From positions 1 to 54,009 of the forward strand of contig VGXM01000020.1 in the NCBI GenBank assembly GCA_016873295.1: a stretch of 54,009 bases of DNA, written 5' to 3'. This document shows positions 27,042 to 36,196 of the stretch, piece after piece; within the stretch, counting starts at the first letter, position 1; every line of letters starts with the position of its first letter. The notes beneath the pieces are model-generated. The model ran no database searches, was not told the origin of the DNA, and was given only the letters and a program-made list of their open reading frames with translations. A program made the translations under genes and the position numbers. This DNA is from Phycisphaerae bacterium (lineage in GTDB: Bacteria > Planctomycetota > Phycisphaerae > Phycisphaerales > UBA1924).

Positions 27042-29439
27042 CCGCCGAGAGTTCATCAAGTCCGCCGCGATGTCGGCCGCCGTCGCCGCCGCCGCCGGCT
27101 CGACGCGCGCCTTCGCCCTCCCCGTGCTCACCGCCCCCGGTGTGCAGTGGAACAAGGCCCCGTGCCGGTTCTGCGGCACCGGGTGCCACGTGCTCGTGGG
27201 CGTCGAGGACGGGCGCGTCGTCGGCATCCAGGGCGACCTCAAGGCCGACGTCAACAAGGGTCTCCTCTGCGTCAAGGGCTACCACGTCGGGCAGATCCTC
27301 TACGGCAAGGACCGGCTGACCACCCCCCTCCTGCGCAAGGACGGGCGCCTCGTCCCGATCTCCTGGGAGGAGGCCATCGACACCGTCGCCCGCCGCGTCC
27401 TCAAGGATCCCAAGGGCTTCGCCATGTACGGCTCGGGGCAGTGGACCATCCCCGAGGGCTGCGCCGGCAACAAGTTCATGAAGGGCGGGCTCTCCAGCAA
27501 CCACCTCGACGGCAACCCGCGACTGTGCATGTCCTCCGCCGTCACCGGCTTCCTCTCCACCTACGGCGTGGACGAGCCCGCCGGCGTCTACGACGACCTC
27601 GACCAGTGCGACGTCGCCATCATGTGGGGCAACAACATGGCCGAGATGCACCCGGTCGTCTTCTCCCGCATCGTCGACCGCCGCTCCAGGGGCGAGAAGG
27701 TCACGATCATCGACTTCGGCACCCGCCGCACCCGCACCACCGACCACGCCGACGAGTTCCTCCTCTTCAAGCCCAACTCCGACCTGGCCATCGCCAACGG
27801 CATCGCCCACCTGCTCGTCCAGAACAACGCCTACGACAAGGACTTCGTCGCCAGGCACTGCAACTTCCGCCAGCTCGACCCCGAGAAGCCCGACGCCATG
27901 CAGGGCAAGCCCATGACGTTCGACGAGTACGCCGCCGCCCTCGCCGAGTACACCCCCGAGCGCGTCGAGCAGATCTCGGGCGTCCCCGCCGACAAGATCC
28001 GCCTGCTCGCCGCACTCTTCGCCCGAAGGGACATCCGCATCACCAGCCTGTGGTGCATGGGCATGAACCAGCACACCCGCGGCACGGCGATCAACTGCCT
28101 CGTCCACGGCATCCACCTCCTCTCCGGGCACTTCGGCAAGCCCGGCGACGCGCCCACCAGCCTCACGGGCCAGCCCTCCGCCTGCGGCACCGTCCGCGAG
28201 GTCGGCACGCTCTGCCACCTCCTCCCCGGCGGCCGCCTCGTCGCCAACGAGGACCACCGCAAGCACGCCGAGGGCTTCTGGAACCTCCCCGAGGGCCGCA
28301 TCAACCCCAAGCCCGGCTACCACACCGTCCTGCTCTTCGAGAAGTTCTGCACCCCCACGGACAAGGGCGGCGACATCCACACCCTCTGGGTCCAGGTCAC
28401 CAACCCGGGCCAGAGCCTCCCCAACCTCCACAAGCTCTTCAAGGCCAAGAAGGGCCTCGAAGACAAGTTCCTCATCGTCTCCGACGTCTACCCCACCGCC
28501 ACCACCGAGCTGGCCGACCTGGTCCTCCCCTCGGCCCTGTGGGTCGAGAAGAACGGCATGTACGGCAACTCCGAACGCCGCACCCAGCAGTGGTTCAAGA
28601 TGGTCGACCCGCCGGGACAGGCCCGCGACGACTGCTGGCAGACCATCGCCGTCGCACGCCGACTCTTCGACCTGGGCTTCGAAGGCATGAAGAACAAGGA
28701 CGCCGAGTTCCTCTTCACATTCAAGGACAAGGGCGGCAAGCCCGTGCCCGTCTGGGACTGGAACCACTACTACGACATCAACGTCGACGAGGCCTTCTTC
28801 GAGGAATACCGCCCCTTCTCCAAACTCAAGCAGAAGGACCTGGCCCCCTACGCCGAGTACGCCCGCACCCGCGGCCTGCGCTGGCCCGTCGTCCAGCAGC
28901 CCGACGGCTCCTGGCGCGAGACCCGCTGGCGCTTCAGCGAGTTCGACGACCCCTACGTCAAGAAGGGCGCCGGCACCCAGTTCTACAACTCCGTCACCAA
29001 GGACGACAAGGCCTTGGTCTGGTTCCGCCCCTGGGAGCCCCCCCCCGAGGGCCCCGACGCCGACTACCCCTACTGGCTCTGCACCGGGCGCGTGCTCGAG
29101 CACTGGCACACCGGCTCCATGACCCGCCGCGTCCCCCAGCTCCACCGCGCCATGCCCGCCGCCTACGTCGAGATCAGCTCCACCGACGCCGCACGCCTGG
29201 GCGTGCGCTCCGGCGAACGCGTCGCCCTCGTCTCGCGCCGCGGACGCCTGGAACTGCCCTGCTGGATCGGCGGTCGCGGCGACTGCCCCGAGGGCACCGT
29301 CTTTGTCCCCTTCTTCGATGAGAGCCTCCTCATCAACGAGCTGACCCTCGACGCCCACGACCCCTTCTCCAAGCAGCCCGACTACAAGAAGTGCGCCGTG
29401 CGCGTCGAGCGTGTCGTCACCACGGGGGCCGCGCGATGA
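27028..29439 (+). CDS. napA: Periplasmic nitrate reductase catalytic subunit
   Basis: An 803-residue molybdoenzyme. A twin-arginine signal (DRREFIKSA) is followed by the [4Fe-4S] motif CRFCGTGC at about residue 46 with its fourth Cys in LLCVKG, and the Mo-ligand Cys in RLCMSSAVTG (about 167), which marks the NapA branch. The MGD-binding domains follow, with GMNQHTRGTAIN (about 350) and the C-terminal WHTGSMTRR. It reduces nitrate to nitrite using electrons from NapB. Start at ATG 27028, overlapping napD; the stop overlaps napB (ATGA). No NapC is encoded nearby. Confidence 0.96.
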   Translation: MTTVDRREFIKSAAMSAAVAAAAGSTRAFALPVLTAPGVQWNKAPCRFCGTGCHVLVGVEDGRVVGIQGDLKADVNKGLLCVKGYHVGQILYGKDRLTTPLLRKDGRLVPISWEEAIDTVARRVLKDPKGFAMYGSGQWTIPEGCAGNKFMKGGLSSNHLDGNPRLCMSSAVTGFLSTYGVDEPAGVYDDLDQCDVAIMWGNNMAEMHPVVFSRIVDRRSRGEKVTIIDFGTRRTRTTDHADEFLLFKPNSDLAIANGIAHLLVQNNAYDKDFVARHCNFRQLDPEKPDAMQGKPMTFDEYAAALAEYTPERVEQISGVPADKIRLLAALFARRDIRITSLWCMGMNQHTRGTAINCLVHGIHLLSGHFGKPGDAPTSLTGQPSACGTVREVGTLCHLLPGGRLVANEDHRKHAEGFWNLPEGRINPKPGYHTVLLFEKFCTPTDKGGDIHTLWVQVTNPGQSLPNLHKLFKAKKGLEDKFLIVSDVYPTATTELADLVLPSALWVEKNGMYGNSERRTQQWFKMVDPPGQARDDCWQTIAVARRLFDLGFEGMKNKDAEFLFTFKDKGGKPVPVWDWNHYYDINVDEAFFEEYRPFSKLKQKDLAPYAEYARTRGLRWPVVQQPDGSWRETRWRFSEFDDPYVKKGAGTQFYNSVTKDDKALVWFRPWEPPPEGPDADYPYWLCTGRVLEHWHTGSMTRRVPQLHRAMPAAYVEISSTDAARLGVRSGERVALVSRRGRLELPCWIGGRGDCPEGTVFVPFFDESLLINELTLDAHDPFSKQPDYKKCAVRVERVVTTGAAR

Positions 29440-30152
29440 ACCCCACCACCCGGCGCCGCCTGACCGCCGCGCTCCCGCTCGCCTGGGCGTCGCTGGCGGG
29501 CGCGGGACTGGCCGGCTCGCTCATCGTCAATCCCCCCGACCTTGACCCCGCGCCCCGCGCCGACCCGCAGGAGTCGCGCCGATGGGTCTCCAACCCCGTG
29601 CCGCGGCCCGCGCCATTGGCGCCTCCCGTGCTCACCCCAGATCGGGCCGCCGCCTTCAGCGAGTCGTTGGAGGCGCGGGCCGGGCTCCGCGCCTACGAGG
29701 GCGCCCCGCCCGTCATCCCCCACGCCATCAAGGACCTGGACCTGCGCACCTGCCGCACCTGCCACGCCACGGGCCTGCGCACCGGCGACCAGCTCGCCCA
29801 CGCCGTCAGCCACACCCACCTCGCCAACTGCACCCAGTGCCACGTCGAGGCCGCCAACCACCAGTTCGCGCCCGTCCACGACCCCGCCAACTCCTTCGCC
29901 GGCATCAGGCCCCAGGCCGCCGGCGGCTTCCGCGCCCTCTCAGGCTCGCCACCCAACATCCCCCACACGACCTTCATGCGCACCAACTGCGCCAGTTGCC
30001 ACGGGCCCCACGGCTACCCGGGACTCCAGCCCGACCACCTCGACCGACTCAACTGCGTCCAGTGCCACGCCCTGAACGCCGAGTTCGACCAGCTCTCCCC
30101 CGCCTTCAACGCGTCGGCGCGGGAGAATCCCACGGGTGAGCAACGACGCTGA
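29436..30152 (+). CDS. napB: NapB-type cytochrome with four haem sites
   Basis: A 238-residue exported c-type cytochrome with an N-terminal hydrophobic segment (about residues 10-30). It has four CxxCH sites at about residues 106, 132, 185 and 207, whereas NapB normally has two. The first half (PPVIPH...RTCRTCH...NCTQCHVEAANH) matches NapB; the second half (PPNIPH...TNCASCH...NCVQCHALNAEF) has the same pattern, so the protein looks like an internal duplication. It should receive electrons for NapA. It overlaps napA by four bases and napF by 17. Confidence 0.88.
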   Translation: MNPTTRRRLTAALPLAWASLAGAGLAGSLIVNPPDLDPAPRADPQESRRWVSNPVPRPAPLAPPVLTPDRAAAFSESLEARAGLRAYEGAPPVIPHAIKDLDLRTCRTCHATGLRTGDQLAHAVSHTHLANCTQCHVEAANHQFAPVHDPANSFAGIRPQAAGGFRALSGSPPNIPHTTFMRTNCASCHGPHGYPGLQPDHLDRLNCVQCHALNAEFDQLSPAFNASARENPTGEQRR

Positions 30153-30723
30153 CATCTCCCGCCGGGATTTCGTTCGCGGCCGACTCCTCCGCACCGTCCG
30201 CGCCATGGCCGGCGTGCCGACGCCCCCTCCGGCCCCGCAACGGGCGGCTTGGGTACCCCTCCCTATTCGCCGACCCCCCGGGGCCGTGCCCGAGGCCCGC
30301 TTCTTGGCCGAGTGCACCCGCTGCAACGCCTGCATCCAGGCCTGCCCGGTGGGGGCCATCACCGTGGCCCCGATGCGCTTCCGCCATGCCGCCGGCACCC
30401 CCATGATCGACCAGGCCACCGCCGCCTGCGTCATGTGCCCCGACACGCCCTGCATCTCGGCGTGCGAACCCGGCGTGCTCCGCAAGGACCGCCCCCTCAA
30501 GATGGGCACCGCCTGGGTTGACCGTTCCAACTGCCTGGCCCACCGCGGCACCCTCTGCACCACCTGCTCCGAACGCTGCCCCGTCCCCGGCGCCCTCCGC
30601 GTCGACGGCGGCAAGCCCGCCATCCAGGACGCCACCTGCACGGGCTGCGGCGTCTGCGCCCAGGTTTGCCCCGCCCCCATCAACGCCATCGCCATCCTGC
30701 CACTTCCCGACCGCCCGGCCTGA
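30136..30723 (+). CDS. napF: NapF/NapG-like four-cluster ferredoxin
   Basis: A 195-residue protein with four [4Fe-4S] motifs: CTRCNACIQACPVG (about residue 60), CVMCPDTPCISAC (about 98), a CLAHRGTLCTTCSERC site (about 133) and CTGCGVCAQVCP (about 173). An N-terminal SRRDFVRG is present without a following hydrophobic stretch, as in cytoplasmic NapF, which helps NapA maturation; NapG is the exported alternative. The GTG at 30136 lies inside napB. Last gene of the napDABF unit. Confidence 0.85.
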   Translation: MSNDADISRRDFVRGRLLRTVRAMAGVPTPPPAPQRAAWVPLPIRRPPGAVPEARFLAECTRCNACIQACPVGAITVAPMRFRHAAGTPMIDQATAACVMCPDTPCISACEPGVLRKDRPLKMGTAWVDRSNCLAHRGTLCTTCSERCPVPGALRVDGGKPAIQDATCTGCGVCAQVCPAPINAIAILPLPDRPA

Positions 30724-30734
30724 CCGATGGGTTC

Positions 30735-30753
30735 CCTCCCCGCTCGGGGGAGG
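30735..30753 (+). terminator. Hairpin after napF
   Basis: CCTCCCC pairs with GGGGAGG across a five-base loop 11 bases past the napF stop. It is a compact GC hairpin without a clear T run and probably ends the nap transcript before the ACT-domain gene. Confidence 0.5.
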
Positions 30754-30868
30754 CATGGGGATTGACCCGCCACCAGCGCACCCCCGGGCGTCGCGCGCCC
30801 CGCCGTGGTAGGCTTCAGCCGGTGGGCCGTGCACCCCCGTCCGGGTTGCGATCGGCCGGGAGCCGTGC

Positions 30869-31339
30869 ATGACCAGTGCGCCGGTGCCAGCGTCGACGGG
30901 TCGGGCCTACGCCTCGCCCTCCGTCACGCAGTTCAGCGTCTTCCTCATCAACAAGGTCGGCAAGCTCTTCGACCTGGTCCGCTCCTTCGAGGGCACTCCC
31001 TGCCGCATCTGCGCCCTCTCCATCCACGAGGCCAGCGACCACGCCGTCGTCCGCATCGTCACCAACAACGCCGAGCAGGCCAAGGCCATCCTCAACAGGG
31101 GCGGCCTGCCCTTCTCCGAGCGCGAGGTCCTAGTCGTCGAGCTCTCCAAGGGGCACGACCTGGGCAGCCTGTGCATGTGCCTGCTCGCCGCCGAGATCCA
31201 GATCCACTTCGTCTACCCCCTCCTCCGCGGCGCCGAGACCTCCGACGCCATCGCCCTGGCCACCGACGACCACACCCTCGCCGGGCAGATCCTCAGGCGC
31301 AAGGACTTCCGCATCTTCGGCGAGGCCGACCTGGGCTGA
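30869..31339 (+). CDS. ACT-domain protein
   Basis: A 156-residue protein with two ACT-like beta-alpha-beta halves: FSVFLINKVGKLFDLVRSFEG then VVRIVTNNAEQAKAILNRGG, and a second half with AEIQIHFVYPLLRG and AIALATDDHTLAGQIL. ACT domains bind small metabolites, usually amino acids. There is no catalytic domain, so it is probably a stand-alone sensor or a subunit of an enzyme encoded elsewhere. It is separated from napF by a hairpin and is convergent with trxB. Confidence 0.8.
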   Translation: MTSAPVPASTGRAYASPSVTQFSVFLINKVGKLFDLVRSFEGTPCRICALSIHEASDHAVVRIVTNNAEQAKAILNRGGLPFSEREVLVVELSKGHDLGSLCMCLLAAEIQIHFVYPLLRGAETSDAIALATDDHTLAGQILRRKDFRIFGEADLG

Positions 31340-31397
31340 CGCCCCTCCGCGCGCCGCGGGCCATCTCGCGCTTCGCCCTTGACCCGTGCCGCCCCGC

Positions 31398-31421
31398 GCC
31401 CCCGGACGACCCCTCGGGGGC
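31398..31421. terminator. Hairpin between convergent ACT and trxB genes
   Basis: GCCCCCG at 31398-31404 pairs with CGGGGGC at 31415-31421. It lies in the 97-base gap between convergent stops and probably terminates in both directions. Confidence 0.45.
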
Positions 31422-31436
31422 TGGACGGTCTCCGCC

Positions 31437-32417
31437 TCAGTGGAAGCCCTTGGCCGCCAGCCAGCGTTCGGCGTCCAGGGCCGCCTGGCACCCCATGCCC
31501 GCCGCCGTCACCGCCTGGCGGTACACGCTGTCGGCGACGTCCCCCGCCGCGAACACGCCCTCGACGTTCGTCTCGCTCGATCGAGACCCGAGCCGCACGT
31601 ACCCCTTCGGGTCCAGCTCGATCCCCGATCCCTTCAGGAACTTCGTCGCGGGCGTGTGCCCGATCGCGATGAACAGCCCCTTGACGTCCAGTCGGCTGCG
31701 CTCCCCCGTCACCGTGTCCTCGAGCTGCACGCCCTCGATCTTCTCGCCCCCCAGCACGTCCACCACCGCCTTGTTCCACAGCACCGTGGCGTTGGGCCGG
31801 CTCGTGAACCGCTCCTGCATGATGCGGCTGGCCCGCAGCGCGTCCCGCCGGTGGATCACGAACACCCGGCTGGCGAACCTGGTCAGGTACGTCGCCTCCT
31901 CCATCGCCGTGTCGCCACCGCCCACCACCGCCAACGCCTGCCCCCGGAAGACCGGCAACGCCCCGTCGCACACCGCGCACGCCGACACGCCCCCGCCCGA
32001 CGTCGCCAGCCGCATCTCGTTCTCAAGCCCCAGCCAGTTGGCCGTCGCGCCCGTCGCGATGATCACCGCGTGCGCGTGCACGATCCGCCCCGAATCGGTG
32101 TGCAGTTGGAACGCACGCCGCGAGAAGTCGCAGCGCACGACGTCCTCCGACACCACCCTCGCCCCGAACCGCTCGGCCTGGGCCTGGAACTTGGCCATCA
32201 TCTCCGGGCCCATGACCCCGTGCTCGAACCCCGGGTAGTTCTCCACCTCCGTGGTCAGCATGAGCTGACCCCCCGGCAGCACCGGCCCCGGGTCCTGCTT
32301 GGGCACCCCCGTGTACACGATCGGCGCCAGTTGGGCCCGGGCCGCGTAGATCGCCGACGTCCACCCCGCCGGGCCCGACCCGATGATGACGACCTTCGCC
32401 GCCCCGTCGCTGCTCAT
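31437..32417 (-). CDS. trxB: Thioredoxin-disulfide reductase
   Basis: A 326-residue flavoenzyme with FAD-binding VVIIGSGPAGWTSAIYAARA at the N terminus, the redox-active CAVC at about residue 141, NADPH-binding VVGGGDTAMEEA (about 162) and the C-terminal GVFAAGDVADSVYRQ (about 288). It reduces thioredoxin with NADPH. The exported protein downstream of it on the minus map order lies upstream in transcription by 28 bases, so they may share a transcript. Confidence 0.95.
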   Translation of the reverse strand: MSSDGAAKVVIIGSGPAGWTSAIYAARAQLAPIVYTGVPKQDPGPVLPGGQLMLTTEVENYPGFEHGVMGPEMMAKFQAQAERFGARVVSEDVVRCDFSRRAFQLHTDSGRIVHAHAVIIATGATANWLGLENEMRLATSGGGVSACAVCDGALPVFRGQALAVVGGGDTAMEEATYLTRFASRVFVIHRRDALRASRIMQERFTSRPNATVLWNKAVVDVLGGEKIEGVQLEDTVTGERSRLDVKGLFIAIGHTPATKFLKGSGIELDPKGYVRLGSRSSETNVEGVFAAGDVADSVYRQAVTAAGMGCQAALDAERWLAAKGFH

Positions 32418-32445
32418 CCCGCGCCTCCTCGGCGAGCGACCACGC

Positions 32446-34041
32446 TCAGGGCTGCTGCCCGACCTGCTTCAGGTACGCCCGCTCCAGCGTGAGCAGCGGG
32501 GGCCAGATCAGGTAGTCGGCGCCCTTGGCCGCCGCCGTGTTCTGCACCTGGTCCGCCCATCCGCGGGCCCCGTCGGCGCCCACCGAGTACATCACGAAGT
32601 TGTCCCCGGGCACGAACGCCGCGAAGTTCGTCCCACGCGGGTTGACCACCTCGATCCGGTGCGGGCGCGGCTCGTCCCGCGGGCCCAGCGGTCTCGCGTT
32701 CACCCCGTTGGGCACGAAGTACTCCATCGCCGGCGTGCGGCCCGCCGCCCGGTCCGGGTTCAGCGGGTCCGCCTCGATCGCCCGCACGAACCGCGGGCGC
32801 GTCGATTCCACCGTCGGGGGCCACGAGCGGTTCAGGACCAGGTACCCGCCCACCGCCAGGGCCTGCCGCGTACCCACCGCCTCGGTCCGCGCCGCCTGCC
32901 TCAGCCCGAACAACTGCCCCATGTCCGGCGTCGCCGCCGCGATCGCCGCGAACCGGTTCCGGTCCATCTGCGTCGCGTGATACGGCTGCTTCATGCGCCG
33001 ATCCCACCAGTCCACGCGCCAACGCCCGCTGAAATCGTCGAAGACCTTGGGCAACTCGGCCTCGGCGTCGAGCTTGTCCGCCTGCACCGCCGCCACCGCC
33101 GACAGCCTCGTCGACTCGCCGAACAGCTTGAGCGGGTGCTCGCTCGCCCCGAGCCGCGACAGCGTGGGCGCGAACACCCGTTGGTTCACCAGCCCGCCCC
33201 GCTCCGAGTAGATCACCCCCAGGGCCTGCCGGGCCCCCAGCTCGTCCGCCATCGGGAACTTCACGCGGTCCAGCGACAGCGGGCCCGACTCCTCGTCCAG
33301 CCGCGCCACCACCGCCCTGTAGTCCTCCGCCGTCAGCGCCCGCGCGCCGGTGAAGTCCTGCGCCGCCAGGTCGCGGACCCGCTCCAGCCCCGCCGCGACG
33401 TGCCCCAGGCCCCACGCCGCCTCGCGCGTCAACTGCCGGTCCGCGATCTGTCGCGCAAGCATCGTCCAGTTCACCATCACGTCGATCGCCCGCCGCGCGT
33501 GCCCCGACGCCCCCAGCCGCGTCGCCTCCACGTTGCACAGGATCGCCACCGTCTCCAGCGCCTCCAGGTAGTAGGGCCTGGCCGCCGACAGCAGGGCCGG
33601 ATCGCCCAGCTCCGTGTACAGCCGCGCCCGCACCAGCTCGATCGGCACGCCTTCGATCCCGTAGGGCTGCCCGAACGCCATCGCGCGGCGCCAGTCCTCG
33701 CCCCGCGTCACCGCCTCGATCGCCTCCAGCACGCCGCGCTGCTCCGGCCCCATCGCCCACGCCTCGGCCTCGGACCACCCCGGGCCCCCCGCCGACAGCA
33801 GCCGCGATCGCGCGAACGTCAGCCCCGCCGGCGCCGCCGACATCTTCGACGCCGCGGGGAGCACCACCGTGTCGCTCCGGTTCGAGGGCGCGATGTCCGA
33901 GTAAAGGCGGTTGGCCCTCACCACGAAGTCATCGCTCTGCGCCCTTGCCGCCGGCGCCGCCGGAGTCAGCAACCCCCACGCCGCCAGGACGCCCACCGCC
34001 GGGCCACGACCCGTCCGCCGATCGAATGTGATTCGTCGCAT
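32446..34041 (-). CDS. Exported protein of unknown function
   Basis: A 531-residue protein with a signal peptide ending in AARAQ at about residue 35 (predicted signal peptidase I site). The mature part is mostly helical with repeated Ala/Arg-rich segments (AIEAVTRGEDWRRAMAFG, RAIDVMVNWTMLARQIADR), then a C-terminal part with strands (HRIEVVNPRGTNFAAFVPG, NFVMYSVGADGARGWADQV). I recognise no domain. The closing segment resembles the end of pilin-like or DUF-type planctomycete proteins that report a value to a periodic caller, but this is only an impression. Confidence 0.78.
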   Translation of the reverse strand: MRRITFDRRTGRGPAVGVLAAWGLLTPAAPAARAQSDDFVVRANRLYSDIAPSNRSDTVVLPAASKMSAAPAGLTFARSRLLSAGGPGWSEAEAWAMGPEQRGVLEAIEAVTRGEDWRRAMAFGQPYGIEGVPIELVRARLYTELGDPALLSAARPYYLEALETVAILCNVEATRLGASGHARRAIDVMVNWTMLARQIADRQLTREAAWGLGHVAAGLERVRDLAAQDFTGARALTAEDYRAVVARLDEESGPLSLDRVKFPMADELGARQALGVIYSERGGLVNQRVFAPTLSRLGASEHPLKLFGESTRLSAVAAVQADKLDAEAELPKVFDDFSGRWRVDWWDRRMKQPYHATQMDRNRFAAIAAATPDMGQLFGLRQAARTEAVGTRQALAVGGYLVLNRSWPPTVESTRPRFVRAIEADPLNPDRAAGRTPAMEYFVPNGVNARPLGPRDEPRPHRIEVVNPRGTNFAAFVPGDNFVMYSVGADGARGWADQVQNTAAAKGADYLIWPPLLTLERAYLKQVGQQP

Positions 34042-34112
34042 CGTGCGGATGGTAGCAAACCCCTCGACGCTGCGGGGGGTCCGCGACCCTCGCCCAGGCC
34101 CGCTCCGCGGGC

Positions 34113-35042
34113 TCAGGCCTGCTCGGGGGCCGCCTCGGCGCCCTCCGCCAACCCCGCGTCGTAGAACCGCGTCGGGCGGGCGTCCGTCAGGCGTGCGTTC
34201 AGCTTCGTCAACGCCTCGTCCACCAGCTGCCGCACGCGCTCGCGCGACAGCCCCACCTCGTCGGAGATCTCCTTCAGGGTCAAGGGCTCCGTCCCCTCCA
34301 GCCCGAACCGCAGACGCAGGATCCGCGCCTCGCGGTCGTCGATCGTGTCCAGCAGCCGCTTCAGCAGCGAGAGCTCCTCGCCCCGCAGGGCCCGCTCGTC
34401 GGGCGTCCCGTGCTTCTGGTCGGCGACCAGGTCCGTCAGGGGCCGCAGCTCGCCCGACTCCGTCGCGTGCTCGCTCACCGCCGCCCGGAACGCCTTCACG
34501 GCCCGCCGGATCATCCGCACCTTGCGCACGGGCAGGTCCATCGCCCTGGCCAGCTCCGCCATCGTCGGGGGATGCCCCAGGTCCGTCTCCAGCCGGCGGA
34601 ACGCCGACTTCCACTTGGCGATCAGCTCCACCATGTACGCCGGCACGTGCACCGGCTGGCTGGCGTTGATGAGCGCGCGCTTGATCGCCTGCTTGATCCA
34701 CCACGACGCGTACGTCGAGAACCGCGCGCCGTGGCTGGGGTCGAACCCCTCCACCGCGCGCATGAGACCGACGTTGCCCTCCTCGATCAGGTCGCTCAGG
34801 GACAACCCCCGGTTCGCGTAGTTCTTCGCGATCGCCACCACCAGCCGCAGGTTCGCGCGGATCATCCGCTCCCGCGACGTGGCGCAGTTCTCGTTGAGAA
34901 TCGCCCAGCCCAGCTCACGCTCCTCCTCCAGGGAAAGAAGCGCCGTCGACTGGATCTCTCTCAGGTAGATCTGAAGGTCCGATTGGACTGCGCGGGTCCC
35001 CCGCACAGCCCGCTTCTGAGCGGTACGCACTGTTCTACCCAC
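34113..35042 (-). CDS. RpoD-like primary/group 2 sigma-70 factor
   Basis: A 309-residue sigma factor with region 1.2 ([20 protein letters not shown]), region 2 ([21 protein letters not shown], then [14 protein letters not shown] for -10 recognition), region 3 and region 4 with [20 protein letters not shown] (about residues 255-275). Region 1.1 is absent, so it is a short group 2-type factor or a lineage-specific primary factor. It is transcribed alone on the minus strand, divergent from the UvrB/C-motif gene. Confidence 0.93.
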   Translation of the reverse strand: MGRTVRTAQKRAVRGTRAVQSDLQIYLREIQSTALLSLEEERELGWAILNENCATSRERMIRANLRLVVAIAKNYANRGLSLSDLIEEGNVGLMRAVEGFDPSHGARFSTYASWWIKQAIKRALINASQPVHVPAYMVELIAKWKSAFRRLETDLGHPPTMAELARAMDLPVRKVRMIRRAVKAFRAAVSEHATESGELRPLTDLVADQKHGTPDERALRGEELSLLKRLLDTIDDREARILRLRFGLEGTEPLTLKEISDEVGLSRERVRQLVDEALTKLNARLTDARPTRFYDAGLAEGAEAAPEQA

Positions 35043-35199
35043 CTCACTGGGCCCAACCCCGGGTTACCACGCCCGCGGCAGGCTCTCCTCCGAACACCAC
35101 TTCCTGCTATCCGCAACGACCCGTCCCTGGGTTCCATCGGATGCGCGCTCCCCCGCCTCCATGGGCGCGGCGAGAACGCACTCCTCCACCATCGAGTGT

Positions 35200-35209
35200 G
35201 ACACGTGTC
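35200..35209. promoter_or_regulatory. Palindrome GACACGTGTC, possible operator
   Basis: A perfect self-complementary decamer with a central CACGTG about 155 bases upstream of the sigma-factor start and the divergent gene's start. Dyad symmetry and location suggest a binding site for a dimeric regulator; no regulator is known. Confidence 0.35.
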
Positions 35210-35236
35210 CGGCCGAATGCCACTCAAAGCCGTCAC

Positions 35237-35258
35237 AATCCCACTTTTTTCTGGGATT
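35237..35258. promoter_or_regulatory. Inverted repeat AATCCCA/TGGGATT around a T-rich loop
   Basis: Seven perfectly complementary bases flank the loop CTTTTTTC. It could be an operator, or a weak terminator or leader hairpin for the rightward gene. It is one of the few AT-rich spots in the window. Confidence 0.35.
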
Positions 35259-35352
35259 CCCGGCCGCCACCCCTATTCTCATCCACCCTCCCCGTCGATG
35301 ACGCCTCCGACTTCTCGGACCATCGACGACCACCCGACCAGCCTGCAAACAC

Positions 35353-36138
35353 GTGAACCCGGACATTTCCTCCATCCTCCGCGATTGGCCCTTCGACCCC
35401 GGCCAGATCAGCGCCCGCATCATCGACGGCGCCGACGGCGAGCCCCGCCTCCAGATTCGGGTCGAGTTAGGAATCCTCCAGCTCCGCCTCGACGGCCGAC
35501 CGGACGGGCTCATGCCCGACGGGCACGAAAGCCTGCTCGAACTCCACGAGTCGCGGCTGGCCTCTCAAGACGAGGAGGAAGAGGACGGGGAGCGGGCGGG
35601 GTTGTCACCCGAGGAGTGCGAGGGGTTGCGGTCCGAGGCGTTGCTGTACTACCACCGGTATGTCGGGCTGATGGTCCTGGAGGACTTCGAGCGGGTGGTG
35701 CGGGACACGACGCGGAACCTGCGCGTGATGGACCTGTGCGCGCGCCACGCGGAGCAGGAATCGGACCGGAATGCGCTCGAGCGCTTCCGCCCGTACATCG
35801 TGATGATGCGCGCGCGGGCGAAGGCCGGGCTGGCCCTGCGCGACGGGGAGTCCAAGTCGGCGGTGCTGGCGGTGGACGACGGGCTGGAGGACCTTCGGCG
35901 TCACTACGCGGAGGTCGGGCAGCCGCAACTGATCGACCGGTCGCCCGAGGCGCGCGTGCTGCGCGAGATCCGCGACGCGCTCTCGCCGCAGCTCCCCATG
36001 AGCCAGCGGGCGGAGCTGACGGATCGGCTCAACCGGGCGATCGCGGAGGAGAACTACGAACTGGCGGCGATCCTGCGGGACGAACTGCGGGGCATGCGCG
36101 ACGAGGCGGGAGAGGGGCGGGGCAAGGCGGAGGGCTAG
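35353..36138 (+). CDS. UvrB/UvrC-motif protein of unknown function
   Basis: A 261-residue protein. The N-terminal part is strand-rich (ISSILRDWPFDPGQISARIIDG...LQIRVELGILQLRLDGRPDG), the middle is helical and acidic, and the C terminus has a UvrB/UvrC-type helical hairpin (ELTDRLNRAIAEENYELAAILRDELRGM, residues about 223-250). That motif mediates protein-protein contacts in UvrB, UvrC, McsA and ClpC. The GTG at 35353 starts it. It is not a nuclease by itself; a scaffold role is likely. Confidence 0.78.
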   Translation: MNPDISSILRDWPFDPGQISARIIDGADGEPRLQIRVELGILQLRLDGRPDGLMPDGHESLLELHESRLASQDEEEEDGERAGLSPEECEGLRSEALLYYHRYVGLMVLEDFERVVRDTTRNLRVMDLCARHAEQESDRNALERFRPYIVMMRARAKAGLALRDGESKSAVLAVDDGLEDLRRHYAEVGQPQLIDRSPEARVLREIRDALSPQLPMSQRAELTDRLNRAIAEENYELAAILRDELRGMRDEAGEGRGKAEG

Positions 36139-36196
36139 GCGGTTTCCGACGGGGCGTTGCCTTGGGAGCGGCCGCCGGGGGCTGTGCCCGGTGGGG

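Larger units (their letters stand above)
35043..35352. other. Divergent intergenic region upstream of the sigma factor gene
   Basis: This 310-bp stretch contains no gene I can support. It holds a perfect 10-bp palindrome (GACACGTGTC, 35200-35209) and a 7-bp inverted repeat AATCCCA/TGGGATT around a T-rich loop (35237-35258). Both are unusually AT-containing for this genome and sit where promoters of the two divergent genes should be. Confidence 0.5.
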
